From Microcoleaceae cyanobacterium UBA11344 (lineage in GTDB: Bacteria; Cyanobacteriota; Cyanobacteriia; Cyanobacteriales; Microcoleaceae): a stretch of DNA of 6,599 nt. The DNA is taken from positions 4,042-10,640 of the forward strand of contig DMYK01000124.1 in NCBI GenBank assembly GCA_003483675.1, in the 5' to 3' direction. Under the pieces are notes generated by a model. It did not search any database and was not told the origin of the DNA. It saw only the letters and a list, made by a program, of their open reading frames with translations. Made by a program: the position numbers and the translations under genes. How positions within the stretch are numbered: position 1 is the stretch's first letter; each line of letters opens with the position of its first letter. This document shows, piece after piece, positions 1 to 5,902 of the stretch.

Positions 1-2520
1 TATTTGGCCTTTGAGACGATCGCTGATTCGATCCGCCAAGGTTTGCTGGTAAATGTTGATACCAAAACAGCTTGCAAAAACTACGTGAAAGCCGCCAGCA
101 AAGGCGTGACTAAAGTTGCCTCGAAAATTGGGATTTCGACAATTCAAAGTTACCGTGGCGCACAGATATTTGAGGCGATCGGCTTAAACAAATCCGTAGT
201 CAATAAATACTTCACCTGGACAGCATCGCGGATTGAAGGAGTAGACCTCGAAGTCATCGCCCAAGAAGCTATTTTACGCCATACCCACGCATTCCCCGAT
301 CGCCCCAGCAGCGGACACACCCTCGATGTCGGCGGCGAATATCAATGGCGCAAGGAAGGAGAGGCCCACTTGTTCAGCCCGCAGACAATTCACGCCCTGC
401 AACAAGCAGTGCGCGAAGGAAGTTATCCGCTTTTCAAACAGTATTCCGGGTTGGTTAACGAACAAAATCAACAGCATTTTACCCTACGCGGTTTGCTGGA
501 ATTCAAGCAGCGGGAATCGATTCCGATTGAGGAAGTTGAGCCGGTTGAATCTATTCTCAAACGCTTCAAAACTGGGGCGATGAGTTATGGTTCGATTTCC
601 CAAGAAGCCCACGAATCTCTAGCCGTAGCGATGAATCGCATTGGTGGCAAATCGAACACCGGTGAAGGGGGGGAAGATTCCGATCGCTATACTTGGACAA
701 ACGATCGCGGTGACTCAAAAAACAGTGCGATCAAACAAGTTGCTTCCGGGCGTTTTGGCGTCACCAGCTTGTATTTATCTCAGGCGCGGGAACTGCAAAT
801 CAAGATAGCGCAAGGGGCGAAACCCGGAGAAGGCGGACAGTTACCTGGTAAAAAAGTATACCCGTGGATTGCGAAGGTGCGACACTCGACTCCTGGTGTG
901 GGTTTGATTTCGCCTCCTCCTCACCACGACATTTATTCGATCGAAGATTTGGCCGAATTGATTCACGACTTGAAAAATTCCAACCGGGAAGCGCGGATTA
1001 GCGTCAAACTGGTGTCGGAAGTTGGAGTTGGGACGATCGCGGCTGGTGTTGCGAAAGCCCACGCCGATGTGGTGTTAATTTCCGGCTATGACGGCGGTAC
1101 CGGCGCTTCGCCGCAAACTTCGATCAAACACGCCGGTTTACCTTGGGAGTTGGGATTGGCGGAAACTCACCAAACGCTGGTTTTGAATAATTTGCGATCG
1201 CGCATTGCTGTTGAAACCGACGGACAACTCAAAACCGGCCGCGATGTAGCAATTGCTGCATTGCTTGGTGCCGAGGAATTCGGTTTTGCTACTGCGCCGC
1301 TGGTGACTTTGGGCTGCATTATGATGCGCGTGTGTCACATGAACACTTGCCCGGTGGGCGTTGCGACGCAAGACCCACTTTTGCGTAAAAACTTTACCGG
1401 CGATCCGCAACATACGGTAAACTTTATGACCTTTGTGGCTCAGGAAGTCCGGGAAATTATGGCGCAGTTGGGTTTCCGCACGCTGAATGAAATGGTGGGG
1501 CGGACTGATGTTTTGGAAGGGAAACAGGCGGTGGATCACTGGAAGGCTAAGGGTTTGGATTTCTCGAACATCCTGTATCAGCCGGAAGTTGGGGCGGATG
1601 TTGGGCGCTATTGTCAGATGCCGCAGGATCACGGTTTGGAAAAGTCGATCGACATGACGGTGTTGTTGGATTTGTGCAAAGGTGCGATCGAAAACGGCGA
1701 AAAAGTCCACGCCAAACTGCCGATTACCAATGTCAACCGCGTTGTCGGCACAATTCTCGGCAACGAAATCACCAAACGCCACTGGGAAGGTTTACCCGAT
1801 GACACGGTGCACCTGCACTTCCAAGGCAGCGCTGGGCAAAGCTTTGGGGCTTTTGTGCCCAAGGGAGTCACCCTGGAGCTCGAAGGCGAAGCGAACGACT
1901 ATTTGGGCAAAGGCCTCAGCGGCGGCAAAATCGTGCTGTACCCGTCGGCAGCTTCTACCTTTGTCGCAGAGGAAAATGTGATTGTGGGCAACGTAGTGCT
2001 TTACGGAGCGACATCTGGTGAGGTTTTCATCCGGGGGATGGCGGGCGAACGTTTTGGGGTGCGTAACTCCGGCGTAAATGCGGTGGTTGAGGGAGTCGGC
2101 GATCACGGTTGCGAGTACATGACTGGCGGCAAAGTTGTAGTTTTGGGTGCAACCGGGCGCAATTTTGCAGCAGGAATGAGTGGCGGTGTTGCTTACATTT
2201 TGGATGAGGCGGGGGATTTTGCTACTCGCTGCAATATGTCGATGGTGGGATTGGAAAAACTGGAGGATGCTGAGGAGATTAGCGATTTGCGGCACTTAAT
2301 TCAGGCTCATTTTGATTTGACTGGAAGTGCGATCGCATCGAAGGTTTTGGCAAATTGGGATGCGATGGTACCGATATTTGTGAAGGTGATGCCGCGGGAT
2401 TATAAGCGGGTGTTGGAAGCCATTGAAAGGGCGATCGCTGCGGGTTTAAGCGGTGATGATGCGCTGACGGCGGCTTTTGAAGAAAATGCTCGTGACGTGG
2501 CCCGGATTGGGGGTAGTTAG
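1..2520 (+). CDS. gltB: Glutamate synthase [NAD(P)H] large subunit, C-terminal part (5' end outside window)
   Basis: Large (alpha) subunit of glutamate synthase, which converts glutamine plus 2-oxoglutarate to two glutamates in the GS-GOGAT nitrogen assimilation pathway of the cytoplasm. The frame is open from base 1, so the ATG/TTG-like start near base 4 is internal; 839 codons of a protein usually near 1,500 residues are present. Counting from base 1: the end of the central domain (about 1-100), the FMN-binding synthase barrel with GAMSYGS (about 192), GEGGED (221-226) and [10 protein letters not shown] (361-370), the 3Fe-4S cysteines in C-x5-C-x4-C (439, 445, 450), then the GXGXG beta-helix domain with [10 protein letters not shown] (609-618). 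Only 15 residues separate GEGGED from SAIKQ, so the ferredoxin loop of Fd-GOGAT (GlsF/GltS) is missing. The tail, with [14 protein letters not shown], is also of the GltB type. It should need a GltD small subunit, which is not next to it here. Ends in TAG at 2518-2520. Confidence 0.95.
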   Translation, partial: YLAFETIADSIRQGLLVNVDTKTACKNYVKAASKGVTKVASKIGISTIQSYRGAQIFEAIGLNKSVVNKYFTWTASRIEGVDLEVIAQEAILRHTHAFPDRPSSGHTLDVGGEYQWRKEGEAHLFSPQTIHALQQAVREGSYPLFKQYSGLVNEQNQQHFTLRGLLEFKQRESIPIEEVEPVESILKRFKTGAMSYGSISQEAHESLAVAMNRIGGKSNTGEGGEDSDRYTWTNDRGDSKNSAIKQVASGRFGVTSLYLSQARELQIKIAQGAKPGEGGQLPGKKVYPWIAKVRHSTPGVGLISPPPHHDIYSIEDLAELIHDLKNSNREARISVKLVSEVGVGTIAAGVAKAHADVVLISGYDGGTGASPQTSIKHAGLPWELGLAETHQTLVLNNLRSRIAVETDGQLKTGRDVAIAALLGAEEFGFATAPLVTLGCIMMRVCHMNTCPVGVATQDPLLRKNFTGDPQHTVNFMTFVAQEVREIMAQLGFRTLNEMVGRTDVLEGKQAVDHWKAKGLDFSNILYQPEVGADVGRYCQMPQDHGLEKSIDMTVLLDLCKGAIENGEKVHAKLPITNVNRVVGTILGNEITKRHWEGLPDDTVHLHFQGSAGQSFGAFVPKGVTLELEGEANDYLGKGLSGGKIVLYPSAASTFVAEENVIVGNVVLYGATSGEVFIRGMAGERFGVRNSGVNAVVEGVGDHGCEYMTGGKVVVLGATGRNFAAGMSGGVAYILDEAGDFATRCNMSMVGLEKLEDAEEISDLRHLIQAHFDLTGSAIASKVLANWDAMVPIFVKVMPRDYKRVLEAIERAIAAGLSGDDALTAAFEENARDVARIGGS

Positions 2521-2549
2521 GGTTCTGCGCTAGAATTCTAGTCATGTAG

Positions 2550-2567
2550 CAAGAGTTTCTCTTGTTT
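2550..2567 (+). terminator. Terminator-like hairpin downstream of gltB
   Basis: CAAGAG (2550-2555), a TTT loop and CTCTTG (2559-2564) form a perfect 6-bp stem, extendable by a G-T and an A-T pair, followed by TTTGT. It lies 30 bp after the gltB stop. The stem is short and only moderately GC-rich and the T tract is weak, so intrinsic termination is an inference. A 12-nt perfect palindrome, CTAGAATTCTAG, lies just upstream at 2530-2541. Confidence 0.35.
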
Positions 2568-2570
2568 GTA

Positions 2571-2709
2571 GCGAAGTCTAGATCCCCCCTAGCCCCCCTT
2601 AATAAGGGGGGGACAAGAAATATTCAAAGTCCCCGTTTTTAACGGAGGGACAAGAAGTATTCTCAAAGTCCCCCTTCTTAAGGGGGATTTAGGGGGATCT
2701 AGACTTCGC
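2571..2709. repeat. Nested palindromic intergenic repeat (MITE-like), 139 bp
   Basis: The ends are perfect 18-nt inverted repeats: GCGAAGTCTAGATCCCCC (2571-2588) and its reverse complement (2692-2709). Inside are three smaller hairpins: CCCCCCTT/AAGGGGGG (2593-2600/2604-2611), CCGTT/AACGG (2633-2637/2641-2645) and CCCCCTT/AAGGGGG (2670-2676/2680-2686). A direct repeat, GGACAAGAA(A/G)TATTC followed by CAAAGTCCCC or AAAGTCCCC, occurs twice (about 2611-2634 and 2648-2673). No ORF is present and I see no clear target-site duplication. Such G/C-tract palindromes are frequent between genes in filamentous cyanobacteria. It could be a non-autonomous mobile element or a transcribed structured spacer that also insulates gltB from the next operon. 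Confidence 0.75.
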
Positions 2710-2800
2710 CTAAAAGCGACATTTATTGTGGGTTTCAATCTTAAGTTGTCACCAATGGGCAGAGCCTGGAACGAGTAATGAGCATGAAAGTAGGTAAACT

Positions 2801-3124
2801 ATGAGTGCAGCAATATTAACGACAAAACAGTACGTTGAAGAACAAGATGGTTGCTATCGCATCCTTGGGAAGCGCGTTTCTTTAGATTCAATTGTGTATG
2901 CTTTCCTGGCGGGACAATCCCCAGAAAGTATCGTTCAATCATTCCCTGTGCTGACATTAGAAGAAGTTTATGGCGGGATTTCCTTCTACCTTGCTAACCG
3001 CACAGCAATTGATGCTTATTTATTCGAGGGAGAACAACTATTTGAAACCTTGAGACAGCAAGCAAGGGAAAGTAATTCATTACTTTATCAAAAACTATAC
3101 ACCGATCGCACCAGCCAGTTATGA
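2801..3124 (+). CDS. DUF433 family protein, probable antitoxin of a DUF433/DUF5615 pair
   Basis: A 107-residue protein with the DUF433 pattern: YVEEQDGCYRILGKRVSLDS (about 11-30), then FLAGQSPESIVQSFPVLTLE (35-54) and a YGGISFYLANR-type helix. DUF433 is a small, winged-helix-like domain often encoded just before PIN-like DUF5615 genes. The usual interpretation is that it is the DNA-binding antitoxin that neutralises its partner and represses the operon. The C-terminal 35 residues are helical and charged, fitting a toxin-binding tail. The start ATG at 2801 has AGG at 2792-2794 as a weak ribosome site. The stop overlaps the next start (ATGA, 3121-3124), so the two genes are translationally coupled. 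Family call is strong; the antitoxin role is by association. Confidence 0.85.
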   Translation: MSAAILTTKQYVEEQDGCYRILGKRVSLDSIVYAFLAGQSPESIVQSFPVLTLEEVYGGISFYLANRTAIDAYLFEGEQLFETLRQQARESNSLLYQKLYTDRTSQL

Positions 3125-3471
3125 AAATTCGCTTTCAAGCAGATGCTGATTTGAACCAAGCGATTGTGACGGGTATTGTGAGACGCGAACCAACTCTTGA
3201 TTTTCAAACATCAAACGTATCAAATTTAACTGGTTTGACTGATTTGGAAGTCTTGAATTTTGTAGCCCAAGAGGGTAGAGTTCTCGTTTCTCACGATCAA
3301 AGAACCATGCCAAGATATTTTGCTGAATTTGCTGCCACTCAAACCAGTTCGGGAGTGATTATTGTGTTACAAAGTTTCCCAATAGGCGAAGCAATCAACC
3401 ATCTAATCAAGATATGGCAAACATCAGAAGCCGAAGACTGGGTTAATCGTATTGCATATTTACCTCTATAA
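3121..3471 (+). CDS. DUF5615 family PIN-like protein, probable toxin
   Basis: A 116-residue protein with the layout of DUF5615 PIN-like proteins: an N-terminal strand with acidic residues (MKIRFQADADL, 1-11), a middle LTDLEVLNFVAQEGRVLVSH segment (about 40-59) ending in the SHD motif that typifies the family, and a closing strand VIIVLQSFP. PIN-fold proteins use clustered Asp/Glu to bind metal and cut RNA; here D8, D10, the acidic pair in TDLE and the Asp of SHD are candidates. The canonical DUF5615 opening is usually (K/R)-x-L-L-x-D-E-N/D; this one is FQADADL, so the second acidic position is Asp rather than Glu. Its ATG overlaps the stop of the DUF433 gene by four bases, as expected for a coupled antitoxin-toxin operon. 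RNase activity is inferred from the family. Confidence 0.83.
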   Translation: MKIRFQADADLNQAIVTGIVRREPTLDFQTSNVSNLTGLTDLEVLNFVAQEGRVLVSHDQRTMPRYFAEFAATQTSSGVIIVLQSFPIGEAINHLIKIWQTSEAEDWVNRIAYLPL

Positions 3472-3483
3472 GTCAGCGCTATT

Positions 3484-3870
3484 TCATGTACCGAGTATGG
3501 CCTTCATATCGTTGTTGATTGCTGGCTCGTCATAAATAGTTGGCACCCCTTCTTCTCTCATACATGAATAGTAAGCTCTTCCAGTCTGAAGCATGGCTTC
3601 TCTAGCTTGAGCACTGCCAGGATTTTTCCGAAGTTGCTCCTTTGTTACCTCGTATTCCGCTAGCATATGCTGCACGTATTCCGCCCACTTTTTACTGGAG
3701 TACATCAACACTGCAACGGGCGGTGCTGCAATTCCCCCAAGCCCTGCAATAACTCTCATTGCTGAACCTTCTGGGAAAAAGGCTGACAGAATTATTCCTG
3801 CGGGAAGCCCAAGCACTCCACCAAGTAGCAACAGTCCAATATTGTTTGGTCGCTTTTTGATTTTTGTCAT
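3484..3870 (-). CDS. Small membrane protein of unknown function, two predicted helices
   Basis: A 128-residue protein I do not recognise. After a basic N-terminus (MTKIKKRPNN) come two hydrophobic segments, about residues 11-31 (IGLLLLGGVLGLPAGIIL...) and 37-57 (MRVIAGLGGIAAPPVAVLMY), joined by a short PEGSA turn. The remaining 70 residues are soluble and charged, with one cysteine in a YYSCMREEG stretch. With a Lys/Arg-rich start, a hairpin with both ends in the cytoplasm is likely. It is convergent with the DUF5615 gene (12-bp gap) and divergent from the DUF4926 gene (143-bp gap). Upstream of ATG 3868-3870, AGAG about 9 bases away is a weak ribosome site. It is probably a real gene because of its coherent topology and length; function unknown. 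Confidence 0.6.
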   Translation of the reverse strand: MTKIKKRPNNIGLLLLGGVLGLPAGIILSAFFPEGSAMRVIAGLGGIAAPPVAVLMYSSKKWAEYVQHMLAEYEVTKEQLRKNPGSAQAREAMLQTGRAYYSCMREEGVPTIYDEPAINNDMKAILGT

Positions 3871-4013
3871 AACTAAAAACTCTCTAGAAGTTTAAAACCT
3901 AATTCCAGAATATCATGATCATGCCAAAGTAGATCGGAACCATGAGAAAAATTACCCAGATTTTCCCCGTTTGATTACGTTGATTTTCGATTAACAAGTT
4001 AACAGAGGACAAT

Positions 4014-4214
4014 ATGAAATATCAACTTTATTCAGATGTCATCTTGCTATGCAACATTCCAGAAGAAGGACTTGATGCCGGCGATATCGGTACAGTTGTA
4101 GAACAGTATCATGTTGAAGGACTAGAAACAGGTTATAGCGCTGAGTTTTTCGATTTGTTGGGAAACATTGTAGCAGTTGCGACGCTACCTGGAAGTTATT
4201 TGCGATTTAATTGA
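4014..4214 (+). CDS. DUF4926 domain protein, copy 1
   Basis: A 66-residue protein matching DUF4926: a SH3-like small beta fold with the DVILLCNIPEEGLDAGDIGT core (8-27), then VVEQYHVEGLETGYSAEFFD and VAVATLPGSYLR. Family members have no assigned biochemical role; in cyanobacteria they recur beside small toxin-like genes. A good ribosome site, AGAGGA (4004-4009), lies four bases before the ATG. A second copy is at 5466-5684: 56 of the first 64 residues are identical, and the DNA similarity starts upstream at about 3981. Homology between copies stops at TTGCGAT (4200-4206), just before the stop codon. The stop is followed at once by a scrap of toxin 5' sequence. Confidence 0.8.
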   Translation: MKYQLYSDVILLCNIPEEGLDAGDIGTVVEQYHVEGLETGYSAEFFDLLGNIVAVATLPGSYLRFN

Positions 4215-4216
4215 GC

Positions 4217-4251
4217 GATCCACAACCGATCGCAATTGAACTCACCCCCGA
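4217..4251 (+). pseudogene. Scrap of RelE-like toxin 5' end (upstream copy)
   Basis: Bases 4217-4248 match 4609-4640 at 31 of 32 positions (offset 392). Read in the frame beginning GAT at 4217, both give DPQPIAIELTP, the start of the RelE-like toxin remnant at 4600-4701. Here homology ends at once (ELTPE then unrelated sequence). The longer open frame it sits in, which runs to 4441, overlaps the antitoxin gene and is not considered a gene. It begins three bases after the DUF4926 stop codon. Best read as a leftover of a rearranged or tandem toxin-antitoxin module. Confidence 0.6.
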
Positions 4252-4252
4252 A

Positions 4253-4281
4253 TTGCTGTTGGGCAAACCGTTTGATATAAT
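4253..4281 (+). promoter_or_regulatory. Sigma70-type promoter with extended -10, driving the antitoxin gene
   Basis: TATAAT (4276-4281) matches the -10 consensus exactly and is preceded by TG at 4273-4274, one base apart from it, giving an extended -10 (TGATATAAT). TTGCTG at 4253-4258 is a partial -35 hexamer at 17-bp spacing. Transcription would start near 4288, leaving a leader of about 38 bases before ATG 4326 with AAGGA (4316-4320) as ribosome site. No operator repeat is obvious over the promoter. Confidence 0.6.
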
Positions 4282-4325
4282 GTTGTTACTAGATTGTAGA
4301 ATAGCAATCAAAAACAAGGATAATT

Positions 4326-4610
4326 ATGACCGTCGAACAAGCCATTTTGGAAAATGTGAAGGTCTTATCGCCAGACCAGCAACAAGAAGTCTTAGCCTTC
4401 ATCAAATTCTTGCAGTCCGATCAATGGGAACATATCTATAAAGGACGCTTCAAAGAACTGCAACAAGAAATTCGTCAAGACACTGACATCGATCCCGATG
4501 ATGACCCCACTGAAACTGTCCTCAAAGGGATTCAGCAAGGCTTCCATGAGGCAATTACCGGACAAACTCTTCCCTTGTCTCAACTGTGGGACGGCATCGA
4601 TGACAATTGA
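4326..4610 (+). CDS. Probable antitoxin of a RelE-type toxin-antitoxin module (orphan)
   Basis: A 94-residue acidic protein. The N-terminal third (MTVEQAILENVKVLSPDQQQ onward to FIKFLQ, 1-29) resembles the DUF2281-like leader seen in many cyanobacterial antitoxins. The C-terminal part, DDDPTETVLKGIQQGFHEAI followed by TGQTLPLSQLWDGIDD, matches a tail I know from antitoxins encoded directly before RelE/ParE-family toxins; this tail is expected to wrap the toxin. The ribosome site AAGGA lies 5 bases before the ATG, and an extended -10 promoter lies upstream. The end of the gene overlaps the toxin remnant's ATG (4600) by 11 bases, the normal arrangement for such operons. Because that toxin is broken, this antitoxin now has no local partner. 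Family assignment is from memory of relatives, not a search. Confidence 0.65.
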   Translation: MTVEQAILENVKVLSPDQQQEVLAFIKFLQSDQWEHIYKGRFKELQQEIRQDTDIDPDDDPTETVLKGIQQGFHEAITGQTLPLSQLWDGIDDN

Positions 4611-4701
4611 TCCGCAACCGATCGCAATTGAACTCACCCCTCGATTTCAACCGGATTTGCGAACTTTAATATTATGGTCGATCGATCGGACAAGATATTA
4701 G
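4600..4701 (+). pseudogene. Truncated RelE-like toxin gene (first ~23 codons)
   Basis: From ATG 4600 the frame reads MTIDPQPIAIELTPRFQPDL then RTL, which fits the N-terminus of RelE-like mRNA interferases (pattern IxFTPxFxRxLRxLxKRYR...). After RTL the homology stops and the frame ends ten codons later in TAG (4699-4701); a whole toxin of this family is about 80-90 residues and contains the catalytic C-terminal half, absent here. The start overlaps the antitoxin stop by 11 bases, in the expected antitoxin-first order. It is almost certainly non-toxic. Its first 11 codons recur at 4217-4248. Confidence 0.6.
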
Positions 4702-4703
4702 AG

Positions 4704-5057
4704 ATGACATCAGATAATGCCACTCAGACAGTTACAATTTATAAAGCTCCCCAGCCAGGGTTAGCGCAAAAATTATTGCGAGATGGTTTCCCTCCAGCAG
4801 ACTTTCCAAACAATCCACCCTACGAGAATGGCAAATGCTACTTCGCAGCTTCCGATTCGAGAAGTCTGGCTGAAGAATATAACAATAATTACCAGCAAGG
4901 AATATTGGAGGTGATAATAGACAAGTAAACCTATGAGATAACATTTAAGCCACTGGAAAGATTCTATCAGGGCGGCCCAAGTATTGAACTAGCAATCCCG
5001 CACAATCTTTTTCCCATTTTGAATCAGTTTCCGAGAATCCTAAAACAGCAGTTGACT
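4704..5057 (+). pseudogene. Hypothetical gene interrupted by an in-frame TAA (about 118 codons)
   Basis: From ATG 4704 the frame gives 74 residues (TVTIYKAPQPGLAQKLLRDGF..., with CYFAASDSRSLAEEY at about 47-61) and ends VIIDK at TAA 4926-4928. The same frame then continues without any stop through protein-like sequence, TYEITFKPLERFYQGGPSIE then LAIPHNLFPILNQFP, into the S1-domain gene. The second half looks like a natural continuation of the first, so a nonsense change (for example from AAA, GAA or CAA) is likely. The opening (xIYKA...LLRDGF...YFA) faintly recalls ADP-ribosyltransferase-like folds, but I do not claim that. ATG 4674 is an in-frame alternative start with no ribosome site. It follows the toxin stub by two bases and may have lost its own promoter region. 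Confidence 0.5.
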
Positions 5058-5378
5058 ATGAATCAAGAATTTTGGAACTCGATCGAGTCCAAGTATCCAC
5101 TTGGAAAACTAATATACGGCAAGATTGAATTTCATGCACCTTTTGGAGTATTTGTCAATCTTGGCGATGCAGAGGTAAAAGGACTTATTCAAATTTCCGA
5201 CTTTCTCGATACCGGATCGATGACACCAGAAATGTATCCCGATATTGATTCGCCTGTTGGTGCTGTTGTCATTGGCTATACTAAAGACGATCGCAAACAA
5301 GTTTGGTTGAGCGTTAAACCCAGTGTTCTACAAAAATCCCTTGTCAAGTTAAAAATTCCTGTGGCAAATCAATTATGA
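5058..5378 (+). CDS. Small S1 RNA-binding domain protein
   Basis: A 106-residue protein with a single S1 (OB-fold) domain at about residues 14-92: LGKLIYGKIEFHAPFGVFVN, then LGDAEVKGLIQISDF, and VGAVVIGYTKDDRKQVWLSV-K near the end. The GxFVxLG...GLIxIS...LS pattern is the S1 signature for binding single-stranded RNA, so an RNA-associated role in the cytoplasm is likely. ATG 5058 is chosen because relatives begin MNQEFW-like; TTG 5019 is an in-frame alternative and neither has a clear ribosome site. The frame is open upstream back to TAA 4926, so it may be translated by coupling or readthrough from the broken gene before it. Its last 30 codons are duplicated at 5655-5745. Confidence 0.7.
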   Translation: MNQEFWNSIESKYPLGKLIYGKIEFHAPFGVFVNLGDAEVKGLIQISDFLDTGSMTPEMYPDIDSPVGAVVIGYTKDDRKQVWLSVKPSVLQKSLVKLKIPVANQL

Positions 5379-5388
5379 TGCAGACAGG
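5288..5388 (+). repeat. Direct repeat, source copy (3' end of S1 gene)
   Basis: Aligns without gaps to 5655-5755 at a constant offset of 367 bases. It covers the last 30 codons of the S1 gene, its stop and about 10 bases beyond. Differences are few and cluster at the two ends, so the duplication is recent. Confidence 0.85.
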
Positions 5389-5465
5389 CTATGAAAGCGA
5401 TTGAAACACTATTGTCGGAAAGCACGTTTTTCTGATTCCCGATTAAAAGATTAACAGAGGAGGAT

Positions 5466-5684
5466 ATGAACTATCAACTTTATTCTGATGTCATCTTGCT
5501 ATGCAACCTTCCAGAACAAGGACTTTATGCCGGCGATATCGGTACAGTTGTGGAACAGCATCACGTTGAAGGACTAGAAACAGGTTATAGCGTTGAATTT
5601 TTCGATCTGTTGGGAAACACTGTAGCCGTTGTGACGCTACCTGGAAGTTATTTGCGATCGCCCACAAGTTTGGTTGAGCGTTAA
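5466..5684 (+). CDS. DUF4926 domain protein, copy 2, with chimeric C-terminus
   Basis: A 72-residue paralogue of the protein at 4014-4214, differing at residues 2, 15, 18, 21, 32, 43, 52 and 56 over the shared 64. Many changes are conservative (I15L, E18Q, A43V), which argues that both copies were under selection after duplication. The ribosome site is stronger than in copy 1: AGAGGAGG (5456-5463) just before ATG 5466. After LR (residues 63-64) copy 1 ends in FN, but here the frame crosses GCGATCGC (5654-5661) into duplicated S1-gene DNA read out of frame, adding SPTSLVER before TAA. It lies 87 bases after the S1 gene. The function of DUF4926 is unknown. Confidence 0.75.
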   Translation: MNYQLYSDVILLCNLPEQGLYAGDIGTVVEQHHVEGLETGYSVEFFDLLGNTVAVVTLPGSYLRSPTSLVER

Positions 5685-5745
5685 ACCCAGTGTTCTACAA
5701 AAATCCCTTGTCAAGTTAAAAATTCCTGTTGCAAATCAAGTATGA
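5655..5745 (+). pseudogene. Duplicated 3' fragment of the S1-domain gene
   Basis: An ungapped copy of 5288-5378. In the S1 frame it encodes the last part, VWLSVKPSVLQKSLVKLKIP and VANQV, then TGA at 5743-5745 (original ends VANQL). It has no start codon or S1 core and overlaps the end of the second DUF4926 gene in another frame. It marks a duplication or unequal recombination of the S1/DUF4926 region. Confidence 0.8.
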
Positions 5746-5816
5746 CGGAGACAGATTTTGCAGTAGCTTCCTAGCACTTCATAGATGCGAAAATTAAAAA
5801 GCGCGACCCTCATCCC

Positions 5817-5880
5817 AGAAACCGGGTTTCTGCGATCATCTCAACATCCTCACCAGATTTTCCGAAGAAACCCGGTTTCT
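5817..5880. repeat. Pair of inverted 15-nt palindromes between convergent genes
   Basis: AGAAACCGGGTTTCT (5817-5831) and AGAAACCCGGTTTCT (5866-5880) are each near-palindromic and are exact reverse complements of one another, separated by 34 bases. They can form two small hairpins or one 15-bp stem. They lie between the DUF4926/S1 remnant and the oppositely oriented ATPase gene, about 22 bases past the ATPase stop, so a bidirectional terminator is plausible although no T tract follows. This motif is a familiar interspersed repeat in Oscillatoriales, which is recalled and not tested here. Confidence 0.6.
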
Positions 5881-5902
5881 AACTCCCAGACGATCGCCAC
5901 AT

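Noticed and set aside
1138..1782. 214-codon open frame on the minus strand inside gltB
   Set aside because: It lies wholly antisense to a strongly conserved coding region, shows no recognisable domain, and is rich in His/Arg/Gln as expected for a frame shadow.
1792..2295. 167-codon minus-strand open frame inside the GXGXG domain of gltB
   Set aside because: Antisense shadow of conserved coding sequence with no protein-like features.
2571..2709. CRISPR array or rRNA/tRNA-like structure
   Set aside because: The repeats are inverted and nested, not regularly spaced direct repeats with unique spacers, and no tRNA-like fold or conserved rRNA sequence is seen.
3914..3923. CATGATCATG palindrome in the divergent gap 3871-4013 as an operator
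   Set aside because: Only 10 bases, not repeated nearby and not placed over a recognisable promoter; chance is sufficient.
4211..4441. 76-codon plus-strand open frame starting TTG 4211
   Set aside because: Only its first dozen codons resemble anything (toxin scrap). The rest contains the antitoxin promoter and leader and overlaps the antitoxin gene out of frame.
4392..4637. 81-codon minus-strand open frame opposite the antitoxin gene
   Set aside because: Antisense to a better supported gene; no domain and no ribosome site recognised.
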